A DNA stretch of 64,000 bases from Streptomyces spinoverrucosus (GTDB taxonomy: Bacteria; Actinomycetota; Actinomycetes; Streptomycetales; Streptomycetaceae): the NCBI RefSeq assembly GCF_006539505.1, contig NZ_BJND01000021.1, positions 58,515-122,514 of the forward strand. Reading direction: 5' to 3'. The position numbers were made by a program, and so were the translations under genes. Shown here in pieces: positions 16,779-25,590 of this stretch. Below the pieces are notes generated by a model, which was given only the letters and a program-made list of their open reading frames with translations, was not told the DNA's origin and searched no databases. The first letter of the stretch is position 1; each line of letters opens with the position of its first letter.

Positions 16779-17672
16779 TCACGCATTGACCAGCTTCCGC
16801 ACGGCACTCACCACGTCCTGTGCGGTGGCGTCGTCGCAGCCCAGCAGGACGGCCGGTACGCCGTAGGGGCCCCGGTGTTCGGGCGGCGGCGTCGGAAGGA
16901 CCAGCGAGACGACCGGTGTGCCGTTGGCCGCGGCGAGGTGGACCGCGCCGGAGGCCCCGGCCACGACGACGTCGGCGGCCCGCAGTACGCCGGACAGCCG
17001 CCGCGCGTCGGTACGGCCCCCGAGGTCGACCGCCGTGCTGCCGCTGACGTACCGGGTCAGCGCGGTCTCCTCCGGGCCCCCGGTGACGACGACACGGTGC
17101 CCGGTGTCGGCGAGCAGCGCGACCGCCTCCGCGCAGCGGTCCGCCGCCCAGGCCCCCTCGTCCGAGGATCCGGCTCCGGGGTGGACGACGACGTAGGGGC
17201 CGTTGCCGGTGAGCCCCACGGTGTCGGGCGGGGGCAGCACGCGCAGACGTCCGTCGTCCCCGGCCCTGGGGGCGAAACCCAGGGCCGCAGCTGTGTCGAG
17301 GGCGGCCTCGACGTCGTGTTGCCCCGGCGGGCGCCCCGAGTGGAGCCCGTCGGCGCCGATACGGAACACCTGTGCCCTGCGCAACAGGCCCACGACGGGC
17401 AACGGGCTCTCCCCGTAGGGGGCGAGGACGAGCGCCACGTCGTAGGCCTCCGCGCGCAGGCGCCGGACGAGCGCGTCGTCGCCGTCGGGGGCGGAGGCGG
17501 GCGCCTCCCGGACGAGTACGGCGTCGACGTGCGGCAGGAGCCGCGCAGCGGGCGCGCCGCCCGGCCCGCACAGCATGGTCACGTGGCCGGCCCGAGCGGC
17601 GACGGCACGCACGGCCGGTCCGGCCAGCAGAACCCCACCGAAGCCGTCGAGACGCACCACAAGGGCCTTCAC
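16779..17672 (-). CDS. GT9-like protein with altered catalytic position
   Basis: 297 residues from a GTG that overlaps the stop of the epimerase-like gene. It opens VKALVVRLDGFGGVLLAGPAVRAV, clearly homologous to the GT9 at 6336 (VVRLDSAGDVLLAGPAVRAV). However, the Asp of GDVLL, equivalent to WaaC Asp13, is Gly13. The rest is GT9-like: PYVVVHPGAGSSDEGAW, VVVTGGPEETALT and VAGASGAVHLAAANGTPVVSLV. The last differs from the usual GNTGPxH. It may be inactive, regulatory, or use another base. Confidence 0.8.
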   Translation of the reverse strand: MKALVVRLDGFGGVLLAGPAVRAVAARAGHVTMLCGPGGAPAARLLPHVDAVLVREAPASAPDGDDALVRRLRAEAYDVALVLAPYGESPLPVVGLLRRAQVFRIGADGLHSGRPPGQHDVEAALDTAAALGFAPRAGDDGRLRVLPPPDTVGLTGNGPYVVVHPGAGSSDEGAWAADRCAEAVALLADTGHRVVVTGGPEETALTRYVSGSTAVDLGGRTDARRLSGVLRAADVVVAGASGAVHLAAANGTPVVSLVLPTPPPEHRGPYGVPAVLLGCDDATAQDVVSAVRKLVNA

Positions 17673-18700
17673 CGAAACCGCTCCCCCGGCATCCGACCCA
17701 AGTCACCAGCAGCACGCATGCCCGCGAAGTAGGCGATCGTCCGCTTGAACCCTTCCTCCCAGGACACCTTGGGCATCCAGCCGAACAGCTCACAGGCGAA
17801 GGACGGATCGGGCCGCCGCCGGGCGGGATCGGACCCGTCGGCCGTGCCGAACTCCAGGCCCGCACGGGAACCGGTCAGGTCGATCACCCGGCGGGCGATC
17901 TCCTGGACGGTCGTCTCGTCCCCGCCGCCGATGTCGACGGGCCGGAGGGACCGGCTCGCGGCCACCCGCAGCACACCGTCGACCACGTCGTCGACGTAGC
18001 ACAGGGAGCGGGCCCCCGTCCCGTCGTCCTCGACGGTCACCGGCCCGCCCGCCAGCGCCTGCTCCACGAAGGCCGGGATCGACTGAGCGTCGTCCGCCCG
18101 CATCCGCGGGCCGTAGGTGTCGAAGAGGCGCACGATCCCGGCGTCCGTGCCGTGGGCGGTGGCGTACGCGGCGGTCAGGGCCTCGGAGAAGCGCTTGGAG
18201 ACGTCGTACACCGTGCACGGCCCGTCCGGATGGGCCTCGCCCCGCGCCTCCTCCGGCTCGGGAGCCCCCAGGGGGTCCCCGCGCACCCGGCCCGCCGAGG
18301 CGAGCAGGAACCGCGCTCCGTCCCGGCCCGCGACGGCCAGCGCGTTTCGGGTGCCGAGTCCGGCGGCGTCCAGCGCGTCCAGCGGCCGGTCCCGGCAGTC
18401 GGCCGGTGAGGCGGGGCCCGCGCAGTGCAGTACCAGGTCGTACGGGTGGCCGGTCAGGGCGTCCGGGAAGCCGGGGTCCGCCACGTCGAGCTCCAGGAAC
18501 CGGAAGCCCGGGCGGCCGGTGAGGTGCCGCACGTTGTCCGCCGACCCCGACGACAGGTTGTCCGCACAGTCGACGCCGACACCGCTGTCGAGCAGGCGTT
18601 CGCACAGATGCGAGCCCAGGAAACCGGCACCGCCGGTCACCACGGCCCGCTCCCAGCCGGGCCGCGCCGTCGACAGCGCGGAGAACGTCATCGTCGTCAT
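17669..18700 (-). CDS. SDR epimerase-like protein lacking the UXS catalytic Thr/Glu
   Basis: 343 residues from an ATG with AAGGAAGG upstream. The Rossmann motif VVTGGAGFLGSHL and YDVSK (Y165, K169) are kept, and long stretches match the 1735-2700 protein (RLFDTYGPRMR, ARSLCYVDDVV). The active-site string ASTSEVYGDP of that protein is ASAGRVRGDP here: T to A at 136 and E to R at 138. UXS-type decarboxylation needs that Glu, so this protein probably cannot catalyse the same step. It is first in the minus-strand arm and overlaps the GT9-like gene by four bases. Confidence 0.82.
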   Translation of the reverse strand: MTTMTFSALSTARPGWERAVVTGGAGFLGSHLCERLLDSGVGVDCADNLSSGSADNVRHLTGRPGFRFLELDVADPGFPDALTGHPYDLVLHCAGPASPADCRDRPLDALDAAGLGTRNALAVAGRDGARFLLASAGRVRGDPLGAPEPEEARGEAHPDGPCTVYDVSKRFSEALTAAYATAHGTDAGIVRLFDTYGPRMRADDAQSIPAFVEQALAGGPVTVEDDGTGARSLCYVDDVVDGVLRVAASRSLRPVDIGGGDETTVQEIARRVIDLTGSRAGLEFGTADGSDPARRRPDPSFACELFGWMPKVSWEEGFKRTIAYFAGMRAAGDLGRMPGERFR

Positions 18701-19054
18701 CAGCTCGACCTTCCTTCCGCCGATGAGGCCGAAGACCCCCTTACCGAAGACCCCCCTTACCGAAAAGCCCTGGCGTGCGCCGCTCCGGCGACAGCGGCCC
18801 GAGTGCCCAACCGGACCGTTTTCATACTCGGCCGCCGCGACGGGCCTGCCACACGGGCCGCGCTTGACAAAAGCCGCTAATCCACCCCAAAAGCCCCCAC
18901 CCCACTCCACGTGCTCCGACCGCACAGCGCCCGGCTCCGAACTCCTGAGGCCCCGTTCTCCCACCCGTCGGCTCCCGGTCACCCCTGTGGACACGGCCGT
19001 CTGGTGCACTTCCCCCGCGTCCTGGGAAAGTTGACGAGACCTCAGGGGGGACCT
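18701..19054. other. Divergent 354-bp intergenic region with a 15/16-bp tandem repeat
   Basis: This lies between the epimerase-like gene and the secreted glycosidase-like gene. CCGAAGACCCCCTTA (18729-18743) is followed directly by CCGAAGACCCCCCTTA (18744-18759) and a partial third unit CCGAAAAGCCC. The repeat is 29-71 bases upstream of the minus-strand start, in its 5' leader or promoter. The rest is somewhat less GC-rich than the genes and presumably holds both promoters. No gene seen. Confidence 0.5.
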
Positions 19055-20293
19055 GTGACGCGTCGTCAGAAGCGGTTCGGATCGGGCAGAACGTTCATCG
19101 CGGTTCTCACGGCACTCGGCGCGCTGGCCGGTGCGGCCCTGGCAGGGGCGGCACCGGCCGGCGCCGCTTCGGACGGGACCCGGATCGCGCCGGGCGTCGT
19201 CCATCGGGAGTTGGACATCCAGGCGGCCAAGGGCCCGACGCACGTCCATGTGATCGACGTCGACCTGCGCGACCCGCGCGTCCGCCTCGGCCTGCTGTAC
19301 CCCGGAGCGGTGGCCGCGCGGGCGACCGTCTCCCAACTCGCCGATGCCCGGGGCGCGGTGGCGGGAGTCAACGGCGACTTCTTCAACATCACCGAGACCC
19401 AGCACCCGGGCGTCGCCGCGACCGGCGCGAGCGTCGGACCGGTGATCGTGCGCGGTACGGCGCTGAAGGCGGCGGTGCCGAACGGCCAGCGGTTCGGCCC
19501 GGCGCTGCCGCCGGGCACGAGCACCAAGGACGTCGTGGGCGTCGGGGCCGACCGGCGGGCCCGGCTGGACAGCCTCGCGCTGCAGGGCTCGGTCACCGCG
19601 CCCGAGGGGCAGCTGCCGCTCGGCGGCCTCAACCAGTACGCGCTGCCGGTCGGCTCCGTCGGCGCGTTCACGTCGGCGTGGGGCAGCGTGTCCCGGGTGC
19701 GTGCCACCTGCGGCACCGACACCAACCGCGCGGCGCCGTGCAGCACGGACACCCACGAGGTGACGGTCAGGAACGGCCGGGTGGTGTCGAGCGCAGACGC
19801 GCCCGGCAGCGGTCCGATCGCCAAGGGGACGACCGTGCTCGTCGGCCGCGAGGCGGGCGCTCAGCGGTTGCGGAAGTTCGCGGTGGGCGAGTCCGTGCGG
19901 GTACGGCACCGGCTGGTGGCGTCGGCGTCACGGATCCCGTACCGCTTCGCCCTGGGTGGCTACCCGGTCCTGAGGGACGGACAGCCGCTGCCCGGTCTGG
20001 ACGACCGGACGGCGGCGGTGCGCACCGCCGTGGGCATCGCGGACGGCGGACGGCGCGTGCTGCTGCTCGCGGTGGACGGCGCCCCCGAGTACCGCACCGG
20101 CCTGACGATCGCCGAGGTGGCGGACACCATGCGGCAGCTGGGCGCGGTGCAGGCCTTCAGCCTGGACGGCGGCGGGTCCTCCACGCTGGTCGCCCGCGCT
20201 CCGGGCGAGAGCACCGTCTCCGTACGCAACCACCCGAGCGGCGGCGCGGAACGCCCGGTGCCGAACGGCATCGGGGTGTTCTCGACCACCTGA
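19055..20293 (+). CDS. Secreted phosphodiester glycosidase (NAGPA-domain) family protein
   Basis: 412 residues from a GTG with an AGGGGGG site. An N-terminal signal peptide (RRQKRF then FIAVLTALGALAGAALAGAAPAGAA) points to export. The mature protein has GVNGDFFNITETQHPGVAATG, the N-terminal NAGPA-type motif with conserved NGDFF, and VQAFSLDGGGSSTLVAR, the C-terminal 'DGGGSSTLV' catalytic motif. The family hydrolyses phosphodiester-linked sugars, as in uncovering enzyme and some exopolysaccharide enzymes. Proximity to the glycan arm suggests a substrate in the cell envelope, by inference. Confidence 0.85.
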   Translation: MTRRQKRFGSGRTFIAVLTALGALAGAALAGAAPAGAASDGTRIAPGVVHRELDIQAAKGPTHVHVIDVDLRDPRVRLGLLYPGAVAARATVSQLADARGAVAGVNGDFFNITETQHPGVAATGASVGPVIVRGTALKAAVPNGQRFGPALPPGTSTKDVVGVGADRRARLDSLALQGSVTAPEGQLPLGGLNQYALPVGSVGAFTSAWGSVSRVRATCGTDTNRAAPCSTDTHEVTVRNGRVVSSADAPGSGPIAKGTTVLVGREAGAQRLRKFAVGESVRVRHRLVASASRIPYRFALGGYPVLRDGQPLPGLDDRTAAVRTAVGIADGGRRVLLLAVDGAPEYRTGLTIAEVADTMRQLGAVQAFSLDGGGSSTLVARAPGESTVSVRNHPSGGAERPVPNGIGVFSTT

Positions 20294-20313
20294 CGCTCAG
20301 GAACCCACGGACC

Positions 20314-20508
20314 TCACGGTCGCAGGCCGCTCACCATGTCGGCCGTGGCCGTGAGGCCGCTGTGGATGGTCGGGGCGATACTCGACCCCGCGAGATAGAA
20401 GCCGAGCAGCAGGCAGACGATCGCGTGCGTGGGCTTGAGCCCCCCGTTGCGCACGAAGATCACCGCCAGGATGAACAGCAGCAGCACCACAGAGATGGAA
20501 ATGGCCAT
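20314..20508 (-). CDS. Small two-helix membrane protein
   Basis: 64 residues, MAISISVVLLLFILAVIFV..., with a strong GGAGGAGG site six bases before the ATG. Two hydrophobic segments (about 3-19 and 30-52) are joined by RNGGLKPTH, and the tail is short and polar. I do not recognise the family; small proteins of this form are common in Streptomyces. It is convergent with the glycosidase-like gene and alone in its unit. Confidence 0.75.
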   Translation of the reverse strand: MAISISVVLLLFILAVIFVRNGGLKPTHAIVCLLLGFYLAGSSIAPTIHSGLTATADMVSGLRP

Positions 20509-20636
20509 CGTCAACCTCCTCCGCCACGTCCGCTTCGCGGCGTTCGGCCGCAAGTGTGGCGTAGCGGAGGGTTGCTCCGGGCGGCTGACCTGTCCCCCGA
20601 ACGTGTGGTGTCCGTGGACCGACGGACGTGCGAGAG

Positions 20637-21500
20637 CTACGCCCGCTCGTGGGCGTCCAGGAACGCCTCAAGTCCGAGCAGGTCGTCGGTGTTGATGAAG
20701 TCGACGTCCGCGGCGAGCAGCTCGGTCCACAGCGCGTCCCGTTCCGGCCCGGCCACGTCCGGCGTGGCCCAGAACCGCACCTTCTGGCCGCGCGAGTGCG
20801 CCGCCCGCATGATGCTCCGCAGCTTCTGCCGCTCGGCCGCCGGGAACTCGCCCGCGCCCCGCCAGGTGAAGTTCAGCGTCCAGTTGTCGCTGATCAGCGG
20901 GACGAACGAGGCGGGCGCCGAGCTGCCGAGGTCGGCCAGCCGGCCGTCGTAGAAGGCGCGGCGCACCTTCTGCGCCTCCATCGGCACGCGCGCCGCACGG
21001 TCGCCGGAGATGACGGCCGTGACCGGTCCGGGGAAGACCTTGCCGTGGGCGTACGTGGTGAACAGGTGCCGGTAGCGGCGCAGATGACGGTCGAGTTCGA
21101 GGTAGGTCGAGGCGCCCTCGGTCTTGATGTCGATCAGCAGCTGGAGCGACCCGCGGTGGCCGCGGTACACCGAGCCGCGGTTGGCCTTCACGCGGGCGGC
21201 GAGGGTGTCGAGGTAGAGGGACTCCAGGGTGCGGGCCGGGTCGAGGTCCTCGGGGTCGTGGGCGACGAGGAGCTGGTCGCCGACGAGGTAGATGTCGGCC
21301 TCGACGCTGCCGAAGCGGTGGTCGAGGGCGTCGAGGAGCGGCCGGGGGTGCTCGTAGTCGTTGTGCGCGTGGGCGCGCCACAGCGGCCGCGGGGAGCGCT
21401 TGCGGTCGTCCGCCAGCGCGCTCGCGCCGGGCAGGGCGACCGCGCCCGCGAGGGCGGCGCCAAGGGTGGTGAGGGCTCTGCGACGGGTGGTGAGGGCCAT
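20637..21500 (-). CDS. Secreted GDPD/PI-PLC-like phosphodiesterase
   Basis: 287 residues, with a GGGAGG site before the ATG. The start MALTTRRRALTTLGAALAG with an Ala-rich stretch to ALADD looks like a Tat signal (twin Arg). The mature domain begins PLWRAHAHNDYEHPRPLLDAL and continues GSVEADIYLVGDQLLVAHD, LLIDIKTEG and ADVDFINTDDL. These are the HxND, E-x-D and HD metal-binding pattern of glycerophosphodiester phosphodiesterase/PI-PLC TIM barrels. It probably cleaves extracellular phosphodiesters; substrate unknown. No lipobox is seen. Confidence 0.82.
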   Translation of the reverse strand: MALTTRRRALTTLGAALAGAVALPGASALADDRKRSPRPLWRAHAHNDYEHPRPLLDALDHRFGSVEADIYLVGDQLLVAHDPEDLDPARTLESLYLDTLAARVKANRGSVYRGHRGSLQLLIDIKTEGASTYLELDRHLRRYRHLFTTYAHGKVFPGPVTAVISGDRAARVPMEAQKVRRAFYDGRLADLGSSAPASFVPLISDNWTLNFTWRGAGEFPAAERQKLRSIMRAAHSRGQKVRFWATPDVAGPERDALWTELLAADVDFINTDDLLGLEAFLDAHERA

Positions 21501-21631
21501 GCTCTGCCTCCCTGGTGGGCGGGTTGGAACCCCAGCGAGTATGAGGTTCCGACCCGCCCAACCGGCAGGTGGGAGCGGGGGAGTTGGCCGGACCGCCGCC
21601 ATGAGTTCACTTCACCGGCGCAGTCACACCG

Positions 21632-21661
21632 AAAAGCCCGCCCCAGGTGGGACGGGCTTTC
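21632..21661 (-). terminator. Intrinsic terminator after the acyl-CoA dehydrogenase operon
   Basis: AAAAGCCCG (21632-21640) pairs with CGGGCTTTT (21653-21661), and inside it CCC/GGG around an AGGT loop extends the stem. It begins about 45 bases beyond the stop of the minus-strand operon, with T-runs on both strands. It should end that transcript. Confidence 0.85.
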
Positions 21662-21705
21662 CTCGGGGTTATCGCGCGCTTCGGCCGCGCGTTTCCCGGT
21701 GTACG

Positions 21706-22782
21706 TCAGGGGGCCTGAAGGTCCACCAGTTCGGCCAGCGCGGCACGGTGGGCGCCCGCGGTGCCGTACGCGATGGAGTCCGCCTTGGCCCGCTTCAGAT
21801 ACAGGTGCGCCGGGTGTTCCCAGGTCATCCCGATACCGCCGTGCAGTTGCAGCGCCTCCTCGGCGGTGCGCACGGCGACGGGCGCGGCATACGCCTGGGC
21901 CACCGCGACCGACACGTCCACGTCCTCGCCGGTCGCCAGCGCGTCCGCCGCGCCGCGTGCGGCGGCCCGCAGGTGGACGATCTCCAGCCACTGCTGGGCC
22001 AGCCGGTGCTTGAGCGCCTGGAACCCGCCGACGGGCCGGTTGAACTGCTTGCGCTCCTTCAGATAGCGCACGGTCTCGGTCAGCGACCAGTCGGCGAGGC
22101 CCAGTTGCTCGGACGCCAGCAGCCCGGCCGCCGCGCGCAGGGCCCGTCGTACGGCGGGCTCGGCTTCGCCCACCCGGTGCCCCGCCGCACCCTGGAGGAC
22201 CACCCGCCCCACGGGCCGGGTCAGGTCCAGCGACACCTGCGGCGCCACCGTCACGGCGTCGGCCTGCACGGCGTACAAGCCGCCGTCGTCGGCGGGCACG
22301 AGCAGCACATCGGCGGCCGACGCGTCCGCGATGCCGGTCAACTCACCGTGCAGGACTCCGTCTTCGAGTCGTACGACGGGGAAGGCGGCGCCCGGTGCGA
22401 GGTGCAGCGGGACGGCGAGGGCGCCGATGGTCCGGCCCGACGCCAGCCGGGTGAGCAGCTCGCCGGAGCCGTCGCAGGCCAGCAGCGCCTCGGTGGCGAC
22501 GACGGCGCTCGTCAGATACGGCACCGGCGCGACCGCCCGCCCCAGCTCCTCCAGGACGACGGCGACTTCGCGGTGCGTCGCGCCCTGTCCGCCCCGGTCC
22601 TCGGGCACCAGCAGTCCGGCGAGGCCCATGCCGTCGGTGAGGAGCTTCCACAGCTGAAGGTCGTGCGGGGTGTCGGACTCGCTGCGGGCGATCACACCGG
22701 GCGCGTCGCAGTGGTCGGTGAGCAGGTCCCGGACGGCGGCGCGGAGGGCCTCTTCCTCCTCCGAGTAGAGAAGATCTGTCAT
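21706..22782 (-). CDS. Acyl-CoA dehydrogenase (small-subunit type)
   Basis: 358 residues. Family motifs include LLVPEDRGGQGATHREVAVV near the N-terminus, LEDGVLHGELTGIADASAADVLLV for the middle beta domain, and the C-terminal LQLHGGIGMTWEHPAHLYLKRAK. The C-terminal motif usually carries the FAD contacts. The usual catalytic Glu cannot be placed confidently, as in many paired actinobacterial ACADs where one partner is catalytic. It is coupled by ATGA to the upstream ACAD; the two may form a heteromer, as FadE pairs in mycobacterial sterol/lipid catabolism do. Confidence 0.88.
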   Translation of the reverse strand: MTDLLYSEEEEALRAAVRDLLTDHCDAPGVIARSESDTPHDLQLWKLLTDGMGLAGLLVPEDRGGQGATHREVAVVLEELGRAVAPVPYLTSAVVATEALLACDGSGELLTRLASGRTIGALAVPLHLAPGAAFPVVRLEDGVLHGELTGIADASAADVLLVPADDGGLYAVQADAVTVAPQVSLDLTRPVGRVVLQGAAGHRVGEAEPAVRRALRAAAGLLASEQLGLADWSLTETVRYLKERKQFNRPVGGFQALKHRLAQQWLEIVHLRAAARGAADALATGEDVDVSVAVAQAYAAPVAVRTAEEALQLHGGIGMTWEHPAHLYLKRAKADSIAYGTAGAHRAALAELVDLQAP

Positions 22783-23960
22783 CGGGCGAGGTCCTTCCAG
22801 GCGACGTCCTTGTCGGTGCGCGGCTCGGCGGGCAGTCCGAGGACGCGTTCGGCGACGATGTTCAGCAGGATCTCGCTGGTCCCGCCCTCGATGCTGTTGC
22901 CCTTGGAGCGCAGGTAGCGGTAGCCGGCGTCACGGCCGGTGAAGTCCACGAGCTCGGGGCGCCGCATGGTCCAGTCGTCGTACAGGAGCCCTTCTTCGCC
23001 CAGGAGTTCGACCTCCAGGCCGCTGATCTCCTGGTTGAGGCGGGCGAAGGCGAGCTTCATGCCGGCGCCCTCGGGGCCGGGCTGGCCCGCGACGAGCTGC
23101 TGGCGCAGCCGTTCGCCGGTGAGCCGGGCGACCTCGGCCTCGACCCAGAGCTTGAGGAGCCGCTGGTGGAGGTCGTGGGTGCGCAGTTCGGGGCGTTCGC
23201 GCCAGGTCTTGGAGACCGGGCCGATCATGCCGCCCTCGCGGGGCAGTCGCATGCCGCCGATGGCGACGCGCTCGTTGTTCAGCGTGGTCTGCGCGACCCG
23301 CCAGCCGTCGCCGACCTCACCGAGGCGGCGCGCGTCGGGGATCCGGACGTCGGTCAGGAACACCTCGTTGAACTCGGCCTCGCCGGTGATCTGGCGCAGT
23401 GGCCGGACCTCGACGCCGGGGTCGGTCATGTCGCAGAGGAAGTACGTGATGCCCTGGTGCTTGGGCACGTCCGGGTCGGTGCGGGCGATGAGGATGGCCC
23501 AGCGGGCGAGATGCGCGCTGGACGTCCAGACCTTCTGCCCGTTGACGATCCAGTCGTCGCCTTCCCGGACCGCCCGGGTGCCCAGCGCGGCCAGGTCGGA
23601 CCCGGCGCCGGGCTCGCTGAACAGCTGGCACCAGACCTCCTCCCCCACCCACAGCGGCCGCAGATAGCGCTGCTTCTGCTCCTCGGTGCCGTAGCGCAGG
23701 ATCGTCGGCGCGGCCATGCCCAGGCCGATGCCGATCCGCCGCGGGTCGTTGTCCGGGGCGCCCGCCGCCTCCAGCTCGGCGTCCACGACGGCCTGGAGCG
23801 AGCGCGGGGCACCGAGACCGCCGAGCCCCTCGGGGTAGTGCACCCAGGCGAGCCCGGCGTCGAAACGGGCCCTGAGGAAGTCTAGCCGGTCCGTGGACGC
23901 GGGCGGATACGCGGCCAGCAACTCCTGCGTGCGGCGGCGCAGTTCAGTGGCGTCGGTCAT
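22779..23960 (-). CDS. Acyl-CoA dehydrogenase
   Basis: 393 residues. CQLFSEPGAGSDLAALGTRAV is the classical ACAD FAD/substrate motif ('SEPxAGSDLA'), followed by WIVNGQKVWTSSAHLARW. SIEGGTSEILLNIVAERVLGLP near the C-terminus is the family's 'xxGTxEIxxxIIAxxxLGLP' end. It oxidises an acyl-CoA to the 2,3-enoyl form with FAD. It sits between a quinone oxidoreductase gene and a second ACAD gene, with ATGA overlaps on both sides, so the three are co-translated. Confidence 0.93.
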   Translation of the reverse strand: MTDATELRRRTQELLAAYPPASTDRLDFLRARFDAGLAWVHYPEGLGGLGAPRSLQAVVDAELEAAGAPDNDPRRIGIGLGMAAPTILRYGTEEQKQRYLRPLWVGEEVWCQLFSEPGAGSDLAALGTRAVREGDDWIVNGQKVWTSSAHLARWAILIARTDPDVPKHQGITYFLCDMTDPGVEVRPLRQITGEAEFNEVFLTDVRIPDARRLGEVGDGWRVAQTTLNNERVAIGGMRLPREGGMIGPVSKTWRERPELRTHDLHQRLLKLWVEAEVARLTGERLRQQLVAGQPGPEGAGMKLAFARLNQEISGLEVELLGEEGLLYDDWTMRRPELVDFTGRDAGYRYLRSKGNSIEGGTSEILLNIVAERVLGLPAEPRTDKDVAWKDLAR

Positions 23961-24922
23961 GCTGCCTCCTCCACGACAACGGCGATCCGGCCGGTGGTGA
24001 GGCCGTCCGCCACCTTCTGCACGGCCGTCGCGGCACCGCTCAGCGGCACCCGCTCGCTCACCAACGGCTTGATCGCGCCGCGTGCGGCCAGGTCGGTGAG
24101 CTGCTCGTGGCAGTGCTGGACCAGCTTGGGGTTCTTGGTGTTGTACAGGCCCCAGTGCAGGCCGAGGATCGAGTAGTTCTTGACGAGGGCGTGGTTGAGC
24201 GCGGGGCTCGGGATCGTGCCGCTCGCGAAGCCGACGACCACGATCCGGCCCTCGAAGGCGACCGTCTTGGCGGACTGGGTGTACGCCTCGCCACCCACGG
24301 GGTCGTAGATCACGTCGGCGCCCCGGCCGCCGGTGGCCTCCTTCACCGCCGCGACGACATCGGTGGCACGCCGGTCGATCACGACGTCGCAGCCCAGCTC
24401 ACGCGCGACGGCGGCCTTCTGCGCGCCGCCCACGACGCCGATAACCGTGGCGCCGGCCGCCTTGCCGAGCTGCACGGCCGCGCTGCCGACCCCTCCGGCG
24501 GCGGCGTGCACGAGCAGCGTCTCGCCGGCCTCCAGCCGGGCCCGCCGGTGCAGGCCGAACCAGCCGGTCTGGTAGCCGATGTGCAGGGCGGCGGCCTCGG
24601 CGTCGTCCAGGGCGTCGGGCGCGGGGAGCAGGGCGGCGGCGTCCGCGACGGCGTACTCGGCGAAACCGCCGTACGGCAGCGCCGGGTTGGCGATCACACG
24701 GCGGCCGTCCTCCGTCTCGCCGCAGATCTCCACGCCGGGCGTGAAGGGCAGCGGCGGCCGGACCTGGTACTGACCCCGGCACAGCAGGGCGTCCGGGAAG
24801 TTGATGTTCGCGGCCCGCACCTTCAGCAGCACCTGGCCGTCGCCGGGCGTCGGCGCCGCCACCTCATTCAGGCGCATCACCTCGCTCGGCTCGCCGTTCT
24901 CGTGCACCTGCCATGCCTGCAT
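23957..24922 (-). CDS. NADPH:quinone oxidoreductase (zinc-independent MDR family)
   Basis: 321 residues from an ATG with GGAGG. MQAWQVHENGEPSEVMRLNE and RAANINFPDALLCRGQYQVRP match the QOR/CrtN-like MDR start; HAAAGGVGSAAVQLGKAAGATVIGV is the nucleotide-binding AxxGVGxxA loop. Zinc-ligand cysteines are absent. It reduces quinones or enoyl groups with NADPH. It is the first gene of the operon with the two ACADs, suggesting a role in breakdown of an unusual acyl or isoprenoid substrate. The start region is divergent from nothing; the XRE-cupin gene lies 88 bases upstream on the same strand. Confidence 0.9.
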   Translation of the reverse strand: MQAWQVHENGEPSEVMRLNEVAAPTPGDGQVLLKVRAANINFPDALLCRGQYQVRPPLPFTPGVEICGETEDGRRVIANPALPYGGFAEYAVADAAALLPAPDALDDAEAAALHIGYQTGWFGLHRRARLEAGETLLVHAAAGGVGSAAVQLGKAAGATVIGVVGGAQKAAVARELGCDVVIDRRATDVVAAVKEATGGRGADVIYDPVGGEAYTQSAKTVAFEGRIVVVGFASGTIPSPALNHALVKNYSILGLHWGLYNTKNPKLVQHCHEQLTDLAARGAIKPLVSERVPLSGAATAVQKVADGLTTGRIAVVVEEAA

Positions 24923-25010
24923 GCGGGGCCTCCACGGGGGACTGCGTCGTCTGACCGGGTCGCCTCGCATACTAAGCGGTCGCTTGCCGCGTAGGGAACA
25001 GTCAGATACG

Positions 25011-25583
25011 TCACGCTTGCTTCGGCCGCGCCCGCACATGCATCCGCTCCCCCTGCGGCCCGAACAGGCTGAGGAACTCCACCGGCCCCTCCCCCGTCGA
25101 CCCGAACCAGTGCGGCACCCGCGTGTCGAACTCGGCCGCCTCCCCCGCGGCCAGCACCACGTCGTGCTCACCGAGCACCACGCGCAGCTTCCCGGACAGC
25201 ACATACAGCCACTCGTAACCCTCGTGCGTCCGCGGCGTCGGCTCGACCTGCTGCTGCGGCACGATGATCTTGTAGGCCTGGAGCCCGCCGGGTTGACGGG
25301 TGAGCGGCAGATAGGTGCGGCCGTGCCGCACGATCGGCTTGCTCCGCACCCGCGGATCGCTCACCGGCGGCGCCCCGACCAGCTCGTCCAACGGCACCTG
25401 GTGGGCCTGCGCGATCGGCAGCAGCAGCTCCAGGCTGGGCTTGCGCAGCCCCGACTCCAGCCGGGACAGGGTGCTCACCGAGATCCCGGTCGACTCGGAC
25501 AGTGCCGCGAGCGTCACCTCCCGCTCCTTCCGGATCCGCCGCAGCCGGGGGCCCACATCCGCGAGAACGTCTTCGGTACTCAT
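25011..25583 (-). CDS. XRE-family regulator with C-terminal cupin domain
   Basis: 190 residues. The N-terminal HTH reads LRRIRKEREVTLAALSESTGISVSTLSRLESGLRKPSLELLLPIA (about 15-58). A cupin_2 domain follows (HEGYEWLYVLSGKLRVVLGEHDVVLAAGEAAEFDTRVPHWF) and may sense a ligand. This architecture is typical of short regulators that control an adjacent or divergent gene. The divergent oxidoreductase begins 63 bases away and an operator-like palindrome sits in the gap, so I infer control of that gene and of itself. The downstream quinone oxidoreductase operon may also be affected. Confidence 0.92.
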   Translation of the reverse strand: MSTEDVLADVGPRLRRIRKEREVTLAALSESTGISVSTLSRLESGLRKPSLELLLPIAQAHQVPLDELVGAPPVSDPRVRSKPIVRHGRTYLPLTRQPGGLQAYKIIVPQQQVEPTPRTHEGYEWLYVLSGKLRVVLGEHDVVLAAGEAAEFDTRVPHWFGSTGEGPVEFLSLFGPQGERMHVRARPKQA

Positions 25584-25590
25584 GCTCGTA

